Shown in pieces: positions 32,162 through 42,500 of a stretch of DNA of 48,638 nucleotides (the first letter of the stretch is position 1; each line of letters begins with the position of its first letter). The notes beneath the pieces were generated by a model. That model had not been told where the DNA came from and did not search any database. It was given only the letters and a program-made list of their open reading frames with translations. Source of the stretch: SIAJ01 sp036266155 (GTDB taxonomy: Bacteria; Planctomycetota; Planctomycetia; Gemmatales; Gemmataceae); assembly GCA_036266155.1 (NCBI GenBank), contig DATANR010000344.1, forward strand, positions 1 through 48,638, given 5' to 3'. Both the position numbers and the translations under genes were made by a program.

Positions 32162-33298
32162 CTAACCGATGACCGCGAGATTGTCGCGGTGCACGATCTC
32201 GACGTACGGCGTCTTGCCGACGGCTCGAACGATCTGGTCGGTCGTCAAGCCGCGGATGCGTTCGGCGTCGACACTGGAATAGTTCGTCAACCCCCGCGCA
32301 AACTCGACGCCGTCGCGATCGCAGATGGAAACGACGTCGCCCTTGCCGAACGTTCCCGAGACTTTGACGACACCGACCGGCAACAGGCTCCGGCCATCCT
32401 CCTCGACCGCCTTGCGTGCACCCTCATCGAGTCGGAGCGATCCTTGCGGTCGGGCCGTAAGGCCGAGCCAGCGCTGGCGGGCGGAGAGTGCCTCGTTCCT
32501 CGGCAGAAACAGCGTGCCCACCGTGTCGCCGGCGATGACGCGATCAAGAATGCCCGCGATCGACCCGTTGGCCATGATGACGGCCCCGCCGGCCGCGGTC
32601 GCCAGTCGGGCCGCACGCAGCTTGCTCCGCATGCCGCCGGTCCCCAGTGCACTCTTGGTAACCGCCGCCAACTCCGTAACCGACTTGTCGATGTGCGGCA
32701 CGGTGGTGAGCAATTGGGCCGTGGTGTCCGCCACGGGGTCGGCGGTAAACAGGCCATCGACGTTGGTGAGCAGGACCGTCAACGGCGCCTGCAGGAGGTT
32801 GGCCACCATCGCCGCCAGGTGATCGTTGTCGCCGAACTTGATCTCGGCGACCGACACCGTGTCGTTCTCATTGATAATGGGCAGACAACCGTACTCGAAC
32901 AGCGTGAGGATCGTGTGCCGGGCATTCAGATAGCGCACGCGGCTGTCAAAGTCGCTTGCGGTCAAAAGTATCTGGGCCGCCTGGACGCCGTGTGGGGCCA
33001 GGCATTCTTGATAGACCTGCATTAGTGCGCATTGACCGACGGCGGCACAGGCTTGCAAGTGCGGCAAGTCAGTTGGGCGGCGACCGAGGCCGAGGCGACC
33101 CACGCCGGCGCCGATGGCACCCGAGCTGACGAGCGCCACGCGGCGCCCGTTCGCCCGCAGACGTGCCAATTGATCGGCGAGCGCCTGGATGCGCCCGCGA
33201 TCGAGCGCCCCGGCCGCATCGGCCAGGACGTTTGTCCCCACCTTGACCACAACCATCTCGGCGCGGCGAACAATCTCCGCTCGGTCGGCGTCGGCCAT
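32162..33298 (-). CDS. proB: Glutamate 5-kinase with PUA domain
   Basis: ProB phosphorylates glutamate in the first step of proline synthesis. The 378-residue protein has the amino acid kinase domain (residues about 10-270) with VVVKVGTNVLADAAG, ALVSSGAIGAGVGRLGL, PIINENDTVSVAEI and LTNVDGLFTADP, and a C-terminal PUA domain (about 285-370) with LPVGVVKVSGTFGKGDVVSICD. This two-domain form is normal for bacterial ProB. The ATG at 33298 gives the expected N-terminus. The gene is 69 bases upstream of leuC on the same strand, so they are probably cotranscribed. The proA partner is not in the window. Confidence 0.95.
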   Translation of the reverse strand: MADADRAEIVRRAEMVVVKVGTNVLADAAGALDRGRIQALADQLARLRANGRRVALVSSGAIGAGVGRLGLGRRPTDLPHLQACAAVGQCALMQVYQECLAPHGVQAAQILLTASDFDSRVRYLNARHTILTLFEYGCLPIINENDTVSVAEIKFGDNDHLAAMVANLLQAPLTVLLTNVDGLFTADPVADTTAQLLTTVPHIDKSVTELAAVTKSALGTGGMRSKLRAARLATAAGGAVIMANGSIAGILDRVIAGDTVGTLFLPRNEALSARQRWLGLTARPQGSLRLDEGARKAVEEDGRSLLPVGVVKVSGTFGKGDVVSICDRDGVEFARGLTNYSSVDAERIRGLTTDQIVRAVGKTPYVEIVHRDNLAVIG

Positions 33299-33461
33299 GT
33301 CCCCTCGCGAATTGGGCTATCGGTATGAAACGATCCACGCTCGCTTACGACAAGCCGGGCTGACGCTGGGAGAATTGATTACATACATACCACCTATGCC
33401 TCAATTCGTTTCGCCAAGAAAACACGCAACGAAATGAAACATCTCCGCTTCGGCAACGGCC

Positions 33462-33498
33462 GCGGGGCCGGCGGGACTGCTGTCCCCGCCGGCCCCGC
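33462..33498 (-). terminator. GC-rich hairpin downstream of the giant gene
   Basis: A 16-bp stem with a one-base bulge (33462-33477 and 33482-33498, 4-base loop) starts 25 bases after the stop of the 3,228-residue protein gene. It lacks a U-run, so it may be a stalling hairpin or a further repeat element and not a classical terminator. The flanking 33299-33523 region holds no supported gene. Confidence 0.55.
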
Positions 33499-33523
33499 TC
33501 GTTTGTCGGTTGCGATGGCGTGA

Positions 33524-36500
33524 TCAGTTCGCGATTTCCCAGAACTGCCGCGGAATCGTCGGGCTCTCGATGATCGCGGCGCCGGTCGCCATGATGTCGA
33601 CCAGGGCGTATTCCCAACGGTTCTTCGACAGGTACGTCTCGTATGCCGTCAGTTCGGCGGCGTTCGGCGCCCGATTCAGGAGCAGCGTGAAGTCCGCCTT
33701 GATCAGGATGTCGCGCCACGTGTCGCCGTTCGTGTGGTCGGTCGAGTTGAGCACGGACAGTGCCGCCCCCGTTCGACCCTTGGCCGGAATCTGGTTGACC
33801 AAAGCCGTCTCCTCGGCGCCCGTCGAGGCTCGGTTGAGCAGCGTCTGGTACACCGCCTTGGCCCACGTCACGTTCAAGGCCGCCGTCGGCGTCGTCGAGC
33901 CTGTCTTGAGCTGGTAGTACTCCGCCGAACCAAGCAATGTCGACACCAGATTGGCGTACGTCTTGCCGGCCTTCAGGTTCGCCAGCCACGTCTTCATTTC
34001 CGGATCGGTGACGATGCGGCCGACCCCGAACACGAACTTGTAGTAGAAGGTGATCTGGAGCTTGCGGTATTCGTCGCCGCCGACCAGGGCCTTTTCGAAC
34101 GTCGTCCGCTGCGTTTTGAACAGGTCGAGCGCCTTCTGCGAATACGTGTCCCGCTCGATGATCGTCGACAGCCATCCGTCGGCATCGGTGTCCACGGTCC
34201 GGAAGAAGCGACCGTTGATGACGCCGTTGACCCACGAGCGATCCGTATGCAGACCGTCGTCCGGCGACACGCCCGGCTCGTTCTGCGTTTGCAGGCTGAA
34301 GAACTCCTTGCTGGTCATGATCTTCCAGTAGACCCACTCGAGGCCCTGGATCGACTTGGCCGCCAGCGGTTTGGCAATGAGCTTCTTGCCCGCCGTGATC
34401 TCGGCTGCGGTCGCCGCCCGACCGACGAGCTGCTTGTACGCCAGCGTGACCTCGTTCGACCGGAAGTCGGTCGTGATCATCGGCGTCGCCGGGTTGCTGT
34501 CGTGATCGTACGTGACCACGGCCCCACCGATGATGCTCTTGAGCAGGGCCAGTCGACCGCTCGTCGTACCGGCCTGCGTCGTCTGCGTGCTTTGCGTCGC
34601 CGGCGGCAGCGAAGCGAACGTGACCGTCGTGCCCTTGAACAGGTCGGTGTACATCTTGGTCAGGAAGCCGACCGCCGTGCCGCCCGCCTGCGTGAAGTAC
34701 TCCGGCTTCGACATGATGTAGATCATGATCGTTTCCGGCGACTTCTTGCCGTTGACCAGGTCGGCGACGAGCGAATCGCGTTCGGCCGTGGTCAGCACAT
34801 ACGGGGCCGGCAACAAATTGCCGACTTCGCCGGCCGGCGGCGCCGCGATCGCGAACAGCCGCTCGACCAGGCGCTGGCGAGCTTCGTTCGTGTTGTAGGT
34901 CGCCAGCAACTCCTTCACGACGGTCTGCAGGGCCGTGTACCGCGTGGTCTCGATCGCCGTCGGGTTCTTGGCGGTGTATTCCGCGGTCGTTGGCAGTCGA
35001 CCCAGCAACTTCAAATAGGAATCCAGGATGTAGTCGGTCACGTCGTTGCGGCCGACGACCAGATCCATCTTAAAGGAGTCGACGCTCGGTTCGCCGTTGA
35101 TGCCGTTGCCGTTCTGATCCATTGGCGTGCCGCCGCCGTCCAGGACGCCGGGGCCGACAACGATCTTGTACGTGCCTTCGGCCGCCAGCCGGGTGTCCGG
35201 CAAGCCCGGAGTATCGAACACGATGTCCCAGACGTTGTGCAGGTTGGCGGTGCCCACAACGATCGGCGTCACGTCGTTGACCTGCAACACCGTCACCGGA
35301 TTGCCGTTCGGATCGGTCACGGTGACGTCCGACGTCGTGAAGCTCGTGGGGTCGATGTACTGATCGAAGGTGACGGTAATCTTGGTGACCGGCGTCGTCT
35401 GCGGCGTGTTCGGCGTCGCGCTGATCACGCGCGGTCCGGAAACACCGTCAGGCTTGCCGAGGTTGATCGACCAACTACCGCGGCCGAGCGTGGTGGCGAG
35501 CAACATGTCCGGCGACCCGGCCGGAATCACGCGACCGCTGTTCGGGTCGACGTTGCCCGTCGCGAGGTCGAGGTCCGTAACCTTGACCACCGGCAAGCCG
35601 CCGCCTTCGGACGAGGCCTTGTTGGCGCCAACGGCCGGGTAACGGATCCACTGCGTCTTGGTCGGGTCAGTCGGGTTCCGGGTCGATCGGAAGACACCGG
35701 CGTCGCCGCCGACGTAGAGCACGGGCAGAGCCGGCGTCGGCGAGTAGGTCGGCCGCCAATCAACAGCAATCGTCATGAGCTGCGGCGTTTGCAGGCCGAG
35801 GCCCACCAGGTTGCTCGACCAGTCGCTGTGGCCGAAGCCGAGCTCCTGGATCGTCGGAATGTTGTTGGTCAGGACCTGCCATGTGGCGGCAGGCGTGCCG
35901 GCCGCGGCGGTCCAGTCCTGGATCCAGTAAACGTTCTTGTCGGTCACCGCGTACGCCTCGTGCGTTCCGCGGCTTGGGTTCGGTTGGATCTTCTCGATGA
36001 TCTCACCGGGCAGAATGCCGGCCGAGATATCGAACCAGTTGATCGGCTGACCCGGCGCGTTGGTGCCGCCGCCCGTCTTGGTCCAGAAGATATGGCCGCC
36101 CTTGGTGCCGACGAGGATCGAGTCGTTCAGGGAGGTCGTGTCCAATTCCGGCGCCGCGAACGCCATCGCCGAGGTGTACGTTCCGTCGAGCACGCCCTGG
36201 TTTTGGAAGTCTTCCGTGTCGCCGATGTCGAACCAGGTGAGGCCCTGGTCGGTCGTGCGATAAAGGTTGCCGGTACGCGAGCCGAGGATGATGCCATCCG
36301 GATCGATCGGGTTGACCGCGAACCGGCGCACCGATTGATCCCACTGGGCGAAGCCCTTGTCGAACAGGCCCTGGGTACGGCTGATCGGGGTGAGGCCCTG
36401 GAGCGCCACCTGGAACATGTTGGCCGGGTTCACGGGCAGGGCCGGCAGCGGTATCTCTGGATCGAGCGACTCGGAGCCACCCATCGTGAGAATGTAAATG

Positions 36501-39500
36501 GCGCCGGTGCCGGTCTGGTCGGCCACCACGTAGTTGGCTCGGCCGTTACGACCCAGATAACTCCAGACGTTGTCACCCGTCTGAATCACGTCTTCTGAGG
36601 ACGAAACCACGTCGTTGAGGCGGCGGGCCGCGCCCAGCGCCAACGTGTGGGCAATGCTCGCGGCCAGCAAGCTTGGCTGCGAATCGCCCGAGTAGAACCG
36701 AGCGACCTGCAGGTTGCCGTTGCGCTTGGCGTTGACCTGAATGTTGCTGTTCGGCACGCTGGTTTTCGTCGCCGATGATCCGTCCGGCATGACCGTCGCT
36801 GCCAGGCCACGGTCATAAATCACCTGGCTGTCGGTGCCCGTATACATCACGAAGTCCGGCGTGCCGGACGGACCGTTGGCCGGCGGCTGGTAGAACGTGT
36901 TCACGCGGTTCAGGGTGCCATCGCCTTCGGCGACGAACGACGTGATGCCTTCGTCGCTGCCGTACACCACGCGGGCCTTGCCCGTGAGTGGGTCGACGAA
37001 GGTGACCATGTTGGCAATCCATTCGTAATCGCGCGGCGGGCCCTCGACCACGCCAAGGGCGACCACGTCGTCACCGGTGTTGGTGAACTTCGTGACGTTG
37101 GCCACCTCGAGCGGCGTATCCGTGCGGAACGGGTTGTACGGGCCGCGGACGAGGTTCAGGAAGTTCCACTTCTTGCGCGGATCGGACTGGATGACCCCGT
37201 CGAGTTCCTGGGCATAGCTCAAGGGTGTTAAGCTATCGAGCGGAAGACCGGTCACCGGATCGAGGTTGAACTGGTCAGCCGAGCTGTCGTCCGGCGACAG
37301 GGGCGCCTCGCCGGGCACATTGGTCAGGCCGCTGTTGGCTTCCGGGTTGACGCCGTCGTCCAGCGTCCGATCGTTAACCTGAGCGCCGCCCGTCGTCGCA
37401 ACTCGAATCAGACCGCCGTCCGCGTTACTGTGTTGATACAGCGAGAAGTTGTAGGGATCGTTGATGAACGTCGTGTCGATCCGAACCAACATGTCGCTCG
37501 CGAGATAGACAATGTTCGGGTTGGTCGGGTCGACCGAGACGGCCAGCGAGTGCGTGCCGCCATGATCGGTGAAGAAGAACGGCGGGTCCGTGGGCAGTGG
37601 AGCAAACACGCGCGTCCAGTTGTCGCCGGCGTCCTTGCTCATGTACAGGGCGTCGAGCGTACCGTCGGTGTTGGACACCGCCGCATACACCCAGCGCTGG
37701 TAGTAGTTGTTCGCCAGCGGATCGGCCTGGACGACCGTCGGCGTGCCCGTGTTCGGGTCGGTGACAATCTTCGTCGAGAAGAACGGCACGCCGATGACGA
37801 TCTTGCTCTTGTTGCCGTTCGGATCGGACTGCGGTGCATCGGTCGGAACGCCACCAGCCTCGGCGTTGACAGTCGGTCGGCCAACGCCGCCGAGCATCTT
37901 CGTGAAGGCCGGCGTACTGGCGTTGAGTTGTACGGTGCGGTACATGCCGTCGCCTTCGACGCCCATGTACGCGATGGTCGGCCGGTTGCCGCTGTTCGGG
38001 AGCTGGCTGCCCTGTGCGACTTCGAAGTCGTCCACCGTGCCAACGAACAATTGCTTCCAGGTCCGTCCACCGTCAAGCGAGCGGTACAGGCCGGCCACAT
38101 TGGCCGCCGTCGCCGTGCCTTGGCCGATGACCGCGTAAATGATCGGCCGGAACGGCGAGAAGGCGTTCTTGTTTTGCTCGTACACGATCTTGTTGACCAC
38201 GGCGCCGATGAAGCGGTGGTCGCGTACCGGATCGTCGATCTTACGGTACGTGTTGGTTGTCGTGTCGTAATTGTCCAGGCTGTCGAGGATCTGCCAGGTC
38301 TTGCCCGCGTCCTCGCTCATCAGGAAGCCGACGCCGTCGAAGCGCATGTCTTCGGTGCCGCGCATTTCCAACGCCTGGATCCGGTTGGCGTCCTGGGATC
38401 CGGTGCCGACGAAGATCGTCGTGTTCTGGGGGTTGCCGTTCGGGTCCGGATACAGGGCCAGCGCGCCAACGTTGATCGCGTTGGTCGAGCCGAAGTCGGT
38501 GAGCGGAATCCAAGTGGGACCGTCGACGTCGCGGGTCAAGAAGTTGGTCGTCCGCCACACGCCGCCGGAGGCGCCGGCCGCGTAGACCGTGTTGCCTGAC
38601 GCGTCCGACGGATCGACGGCCACCGCCTGGACGCGGCCTGCCGTGCTTTGGCTGCCGGGGAATTGACCGGCCGGGCCGATCGGTGTCCAGTTGCCGCGTG
38701 CCGTATCGGTCGAGCCATCTGTCTGGAAGATGCGGAACGACAGCGACAGTTGATCGGAAATCACCTCGCCCAAACCCGTGCCGGCCCGCGACTTGTCGAA
38801 GTTCAGCACGAACTTCGAAATGGTGCCGGGCACGGTGCCCTTGTTCTTGATGACCAGCTTCCACGTCTTGTTGGTGCCCTGGACCGTGGCGTGATTGATG
38901 AGCTGCGCGAGCGGCTGCACCGGATCGAAGCTGGCATTGTCGAACGGACCACCGAGCTGAACCGGCGTCTTCGACGAATCGTCGAAGGTCGTGTTGATCA
39001 TGCTGTTCGTGGCGCCGCTGGCCGGAGCGTCGGTTGCCAGCAGCACCGCCTTGCCATCCGGAGCAATCAACTGGATGTCCAGGTCTTGCGTGTTCGCCGT
39101 CGGCGCCGGTCCGTTGAGCAAGATACTCACGGTGACCGTCGCCCGCTGAATCAAGAAGGCTTGATTCACGTCGAGCGGAATCGTCGTCACGATTCCGTTG
39201 GCCGGCAGCGCCGTGCTGAACGAGCCCTTATCGAAGGTCGTCACGTCAACGGGTGCGCCGACCGCGGCGCCCTGCAAGTTGCCGACACCCGCGTTCTGGT
39301 TGGTGTCCAACTGGTTGCCAAAGGTGTCCGCGATGCCGGCGCCGAGTTGGATCTGGTAATAACCGCTGAGCTTCTGCTCGGGGAAGCCGATGCGGAAGAA
39401 CTGCGAGTTCGCCAATGGGTTGGCGAGCGGCGCGCCGTTCAAGCCGCTGATCGGGACAACGGTGATTGCGTTGGCTCCAGTTCCGTTGAGCGGAATCTCG

Positions 39501-42500
39501 CCCAACGGCCCCGTGATGCGAATGATGTCGGCCGGCGTGAACGTCGACGTGTCCATCACGCGATCGAACTTCAGGTCGAGCGACTTGGCCGTCGCGTTCT
39601 TCACCAGGTTGTCCGTCGTGGCCGGCTGACCCGTGGCCTGCTGGGCGAGGACGAACGGGCCGGGGATGATGATCGGCAGCGAGCCGGAAACGTACGGCAA
39701 GGCGAACGGCGTGTTCGCGACCGGGTTCGGCATCGCGAAGATGTCCTCGTTCGCTTCGCCTTCAACGCCGTCGGCGTCTTGATCGTGCTTGTTGCCGTTC
39801 GAGTTCGTGATGACGAGGTCGGCAGGCGTAATGAACAACTTCCAGTCGTTGAGCACGCCTTCGTCGCCGGCCACGTTGTCGGTGATGAGGAGCCGCCACG
39901 TGCCGGTCGCGGGCGTGGCCCGGAGTTGCTGGAGGTTCTCAAACGGACGATAGCGGCTCGGATCGGAGTGCGGCGGCAGGTCGGACGCCAGCGACAGAGC
40001 CCCGCCGTCATCGAAGATGGTGCCGATGTAGTCGGCGCCGCCCGTGGAGTCGCCAGCCCGAGCCAGCGTGACTTGCACGCCGTTCGGCGCCTGGAGAATC
40101 AGCTTCAGGTCGGCGACGTTCGTGTGCGTGATGTCGACCTGCACCGCGACCTTGCCGACCACCGGGTTGCCGGCGATGGCGACGTTGAGCGTCGAAGTCA
40201 CCTGCAGACCTGGGTTGCCGCCGACGGCGTCGGGAATGACCAGGCCGGGGCTGTGCGTCTTGGTGAACGTCGAGGACGTGGCCCGATCCACATACTGGTA
40301 ATCGCGGTTGCGAATGCGATCGGAAATGTCGGCGTTGACCGAGTAGCTGTAGGTACCCACGCCCGACAATTCCTTGCCGGCGTTCATCTTGACTAGGAAG
40401 CGCTTCGACCCGATTGCCGTGAAGACCGGCGCGGCCTGGGTGCCGCGGTTGACCGTGTCGTTCAAGGCGTCGAGCGGCGTGATCGTGTAATCAGTGCTCG
40501 GGATGGTCGTGCCGCCGTTGATCGGATCGTCAGTCGGGCTGCGGAAGATGAGCGTGATGTCCGACGGCGTGAACGTCGACGGATCAATGACGCGATCGAA
40601 GGTCACCACGAAGCCGTTGAATTGCCGGCGGCCGTCACTGAAGAACGTGTTGTTGTACGTCAGGGTGTTGGCGGCGAGCGTGGGCGAGGTGTTCGTGATG
40701 GGGAACGGCTGGAAGGCCGCTGGCTGCGCCACGTTCGGGACCGTGATCGCCTTGACCGTCTGCGCATCGGACAACACCGGGCCGGTGTCGCCGTACACCA
40801 CGCGCGGTCCGCCCGCGGTCCGCATGCTCTGCGTCCGAATGAAGCCGCCTTCTTCGTCGAGGTTGCCGGCATACACCAGGTCGACGCGCCCGTTGTACAT
40901 GACCAGGCCCATCGTGTTGCCGAAGCCGTCCGTGCCCATGGCCGTGCCATTTGACGTGATCGGTTCGAACGTCTTGGTGGTGCTGGTGATCTGGTCCTGG
41001 TATTGTTCGACCGGATTGACGTAGATCGGCGTGGCAAACTCCATCGTCCCCGTCGGCGTACCGCCCGAGGGCACGCCCGGCGGCTGGCGGAAGTTCGGCA
41101 GGTTGACCGACGTCGTGAACATGGTGGCCACACGGGCGCCGGCAGCGTCGCCGGTCACCGGCGCACCGGTCGGAGCAAACGTGGTACTGTAGTAGGCGAC
41201 GCCGAGGGTGCCGGTCGTCGGGTCGACGGCGATCTTGGGCAGGAAGCCGGTACCAACCCCGACTGCCACGGCGCTCCAGGTATTGCCGCCGTCGTCGCTA
41301 AAGATGACGCGGACGGTGCTGCCGCGGTCGACATAAGCCATGTAGACGCGGTTCTCATACGGGCTAAAGGCGCCCAGCGAGTTATCCGTGGCCAGCGAGA
41401 TGCCTGGCCCGATGCCCGCCGGATTGGCCGCTGACGTCGCCGGGAAGCCGGTTCCGGTGGTCGTGCCCTGCGCCGGAATGCGGCCGATGTCGACGTCCGG
41501 GTCCTGAGCGTCGCGGTAGTTCTGCTGAATGTGAATCGTGGCCGAGCGAATGTACGTGGTCGGCGTCGGATTGCCGCTGTTGCGGAAGTCGGTGACTCGA
41601 AGATTCCAAACCCCGCCGATTGATCCGGCGGGCACCGTGGAGAACTTCGCGTTCAGTCCGTTAACTGTGTTCGTTCCTTCCGCACGGACGACGCCGACAA
41701 ACGGTTCGGTGCGGCCGGCGATCGTGATTTCCGAATTGTCCTCGAACGTCGTGCCGACGTTCCACCCGGAAAAGCCTGGCAGCGCTTCATTGACAAGGCC
41801 GACGTTTTTCCCCGAAATGCCCAACCCGGTCGCGTCGCCATTGGCGTTGGTCCCGTTGTTGAACAGGACGATGGATGCCCCGTTGGGCGCCACGAGTTCC
41901 AGCATGAGCTGCTTGAGATCGTCGTGGTGAATGTTGACGGTGACCGAGATATTGTCGATGCGCGTAACGCCGGCCGTCTTGCCCGTGAGGTCGATCGGGA
42001 AGAGCGTCTGCTGGGGGATATGCGGGTTGGAGCCGGGATCGATGGCGTCAGTAATCGCCTTGGACGCGTTGTTGGTGACTTCGATCGATTCGGGGATGTT
42101 CGCGGCGGTGAAGGAGTGAACGTCGGAGAGCAGGCGCTGAAAATTAACTGGCTCGTTATAGTCGCTCCAGGCTGTAATCATCTTGCCGCCACTGCCGGCC
42201 TGGCCGCCGCGACCCTGCGTGAACACGATCTGCGGCGAGGAATAGTGGTTCGGGTCCCCGGCGCCCTCATTGTTGGAATTGCGATCGTTGTTCATCAAGA
42301 CCGTAGCGCCGAAACTCGTTCCGCCGTCGTCCGAGATCGCCATCTTGATGATGTCGCGGTTGTATCCGATGGGGTGCGGCTGGTAATCGATGTTTTGCGT
42401 ATTCCAGGCAACGAAGACCTTCACCGTGGCCGCCGTCCCTTGCGAATTGGCCAGCGGATCGGTTTGGGTGACGGCCGGAATATCCGGATCGGAGAACGTG

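Noticed and set aside
33734..36598. A 954-residue open frame on the plus strand opposite the giant gene, and smaller ones such as 38648-40396 and 41924-42805
   Set aside because: They lie wholly antisense to a protein with clear domains and have the Arg/Val/Asp-rich composition of shadow frames in high-GC DNA. No known domain is visible.
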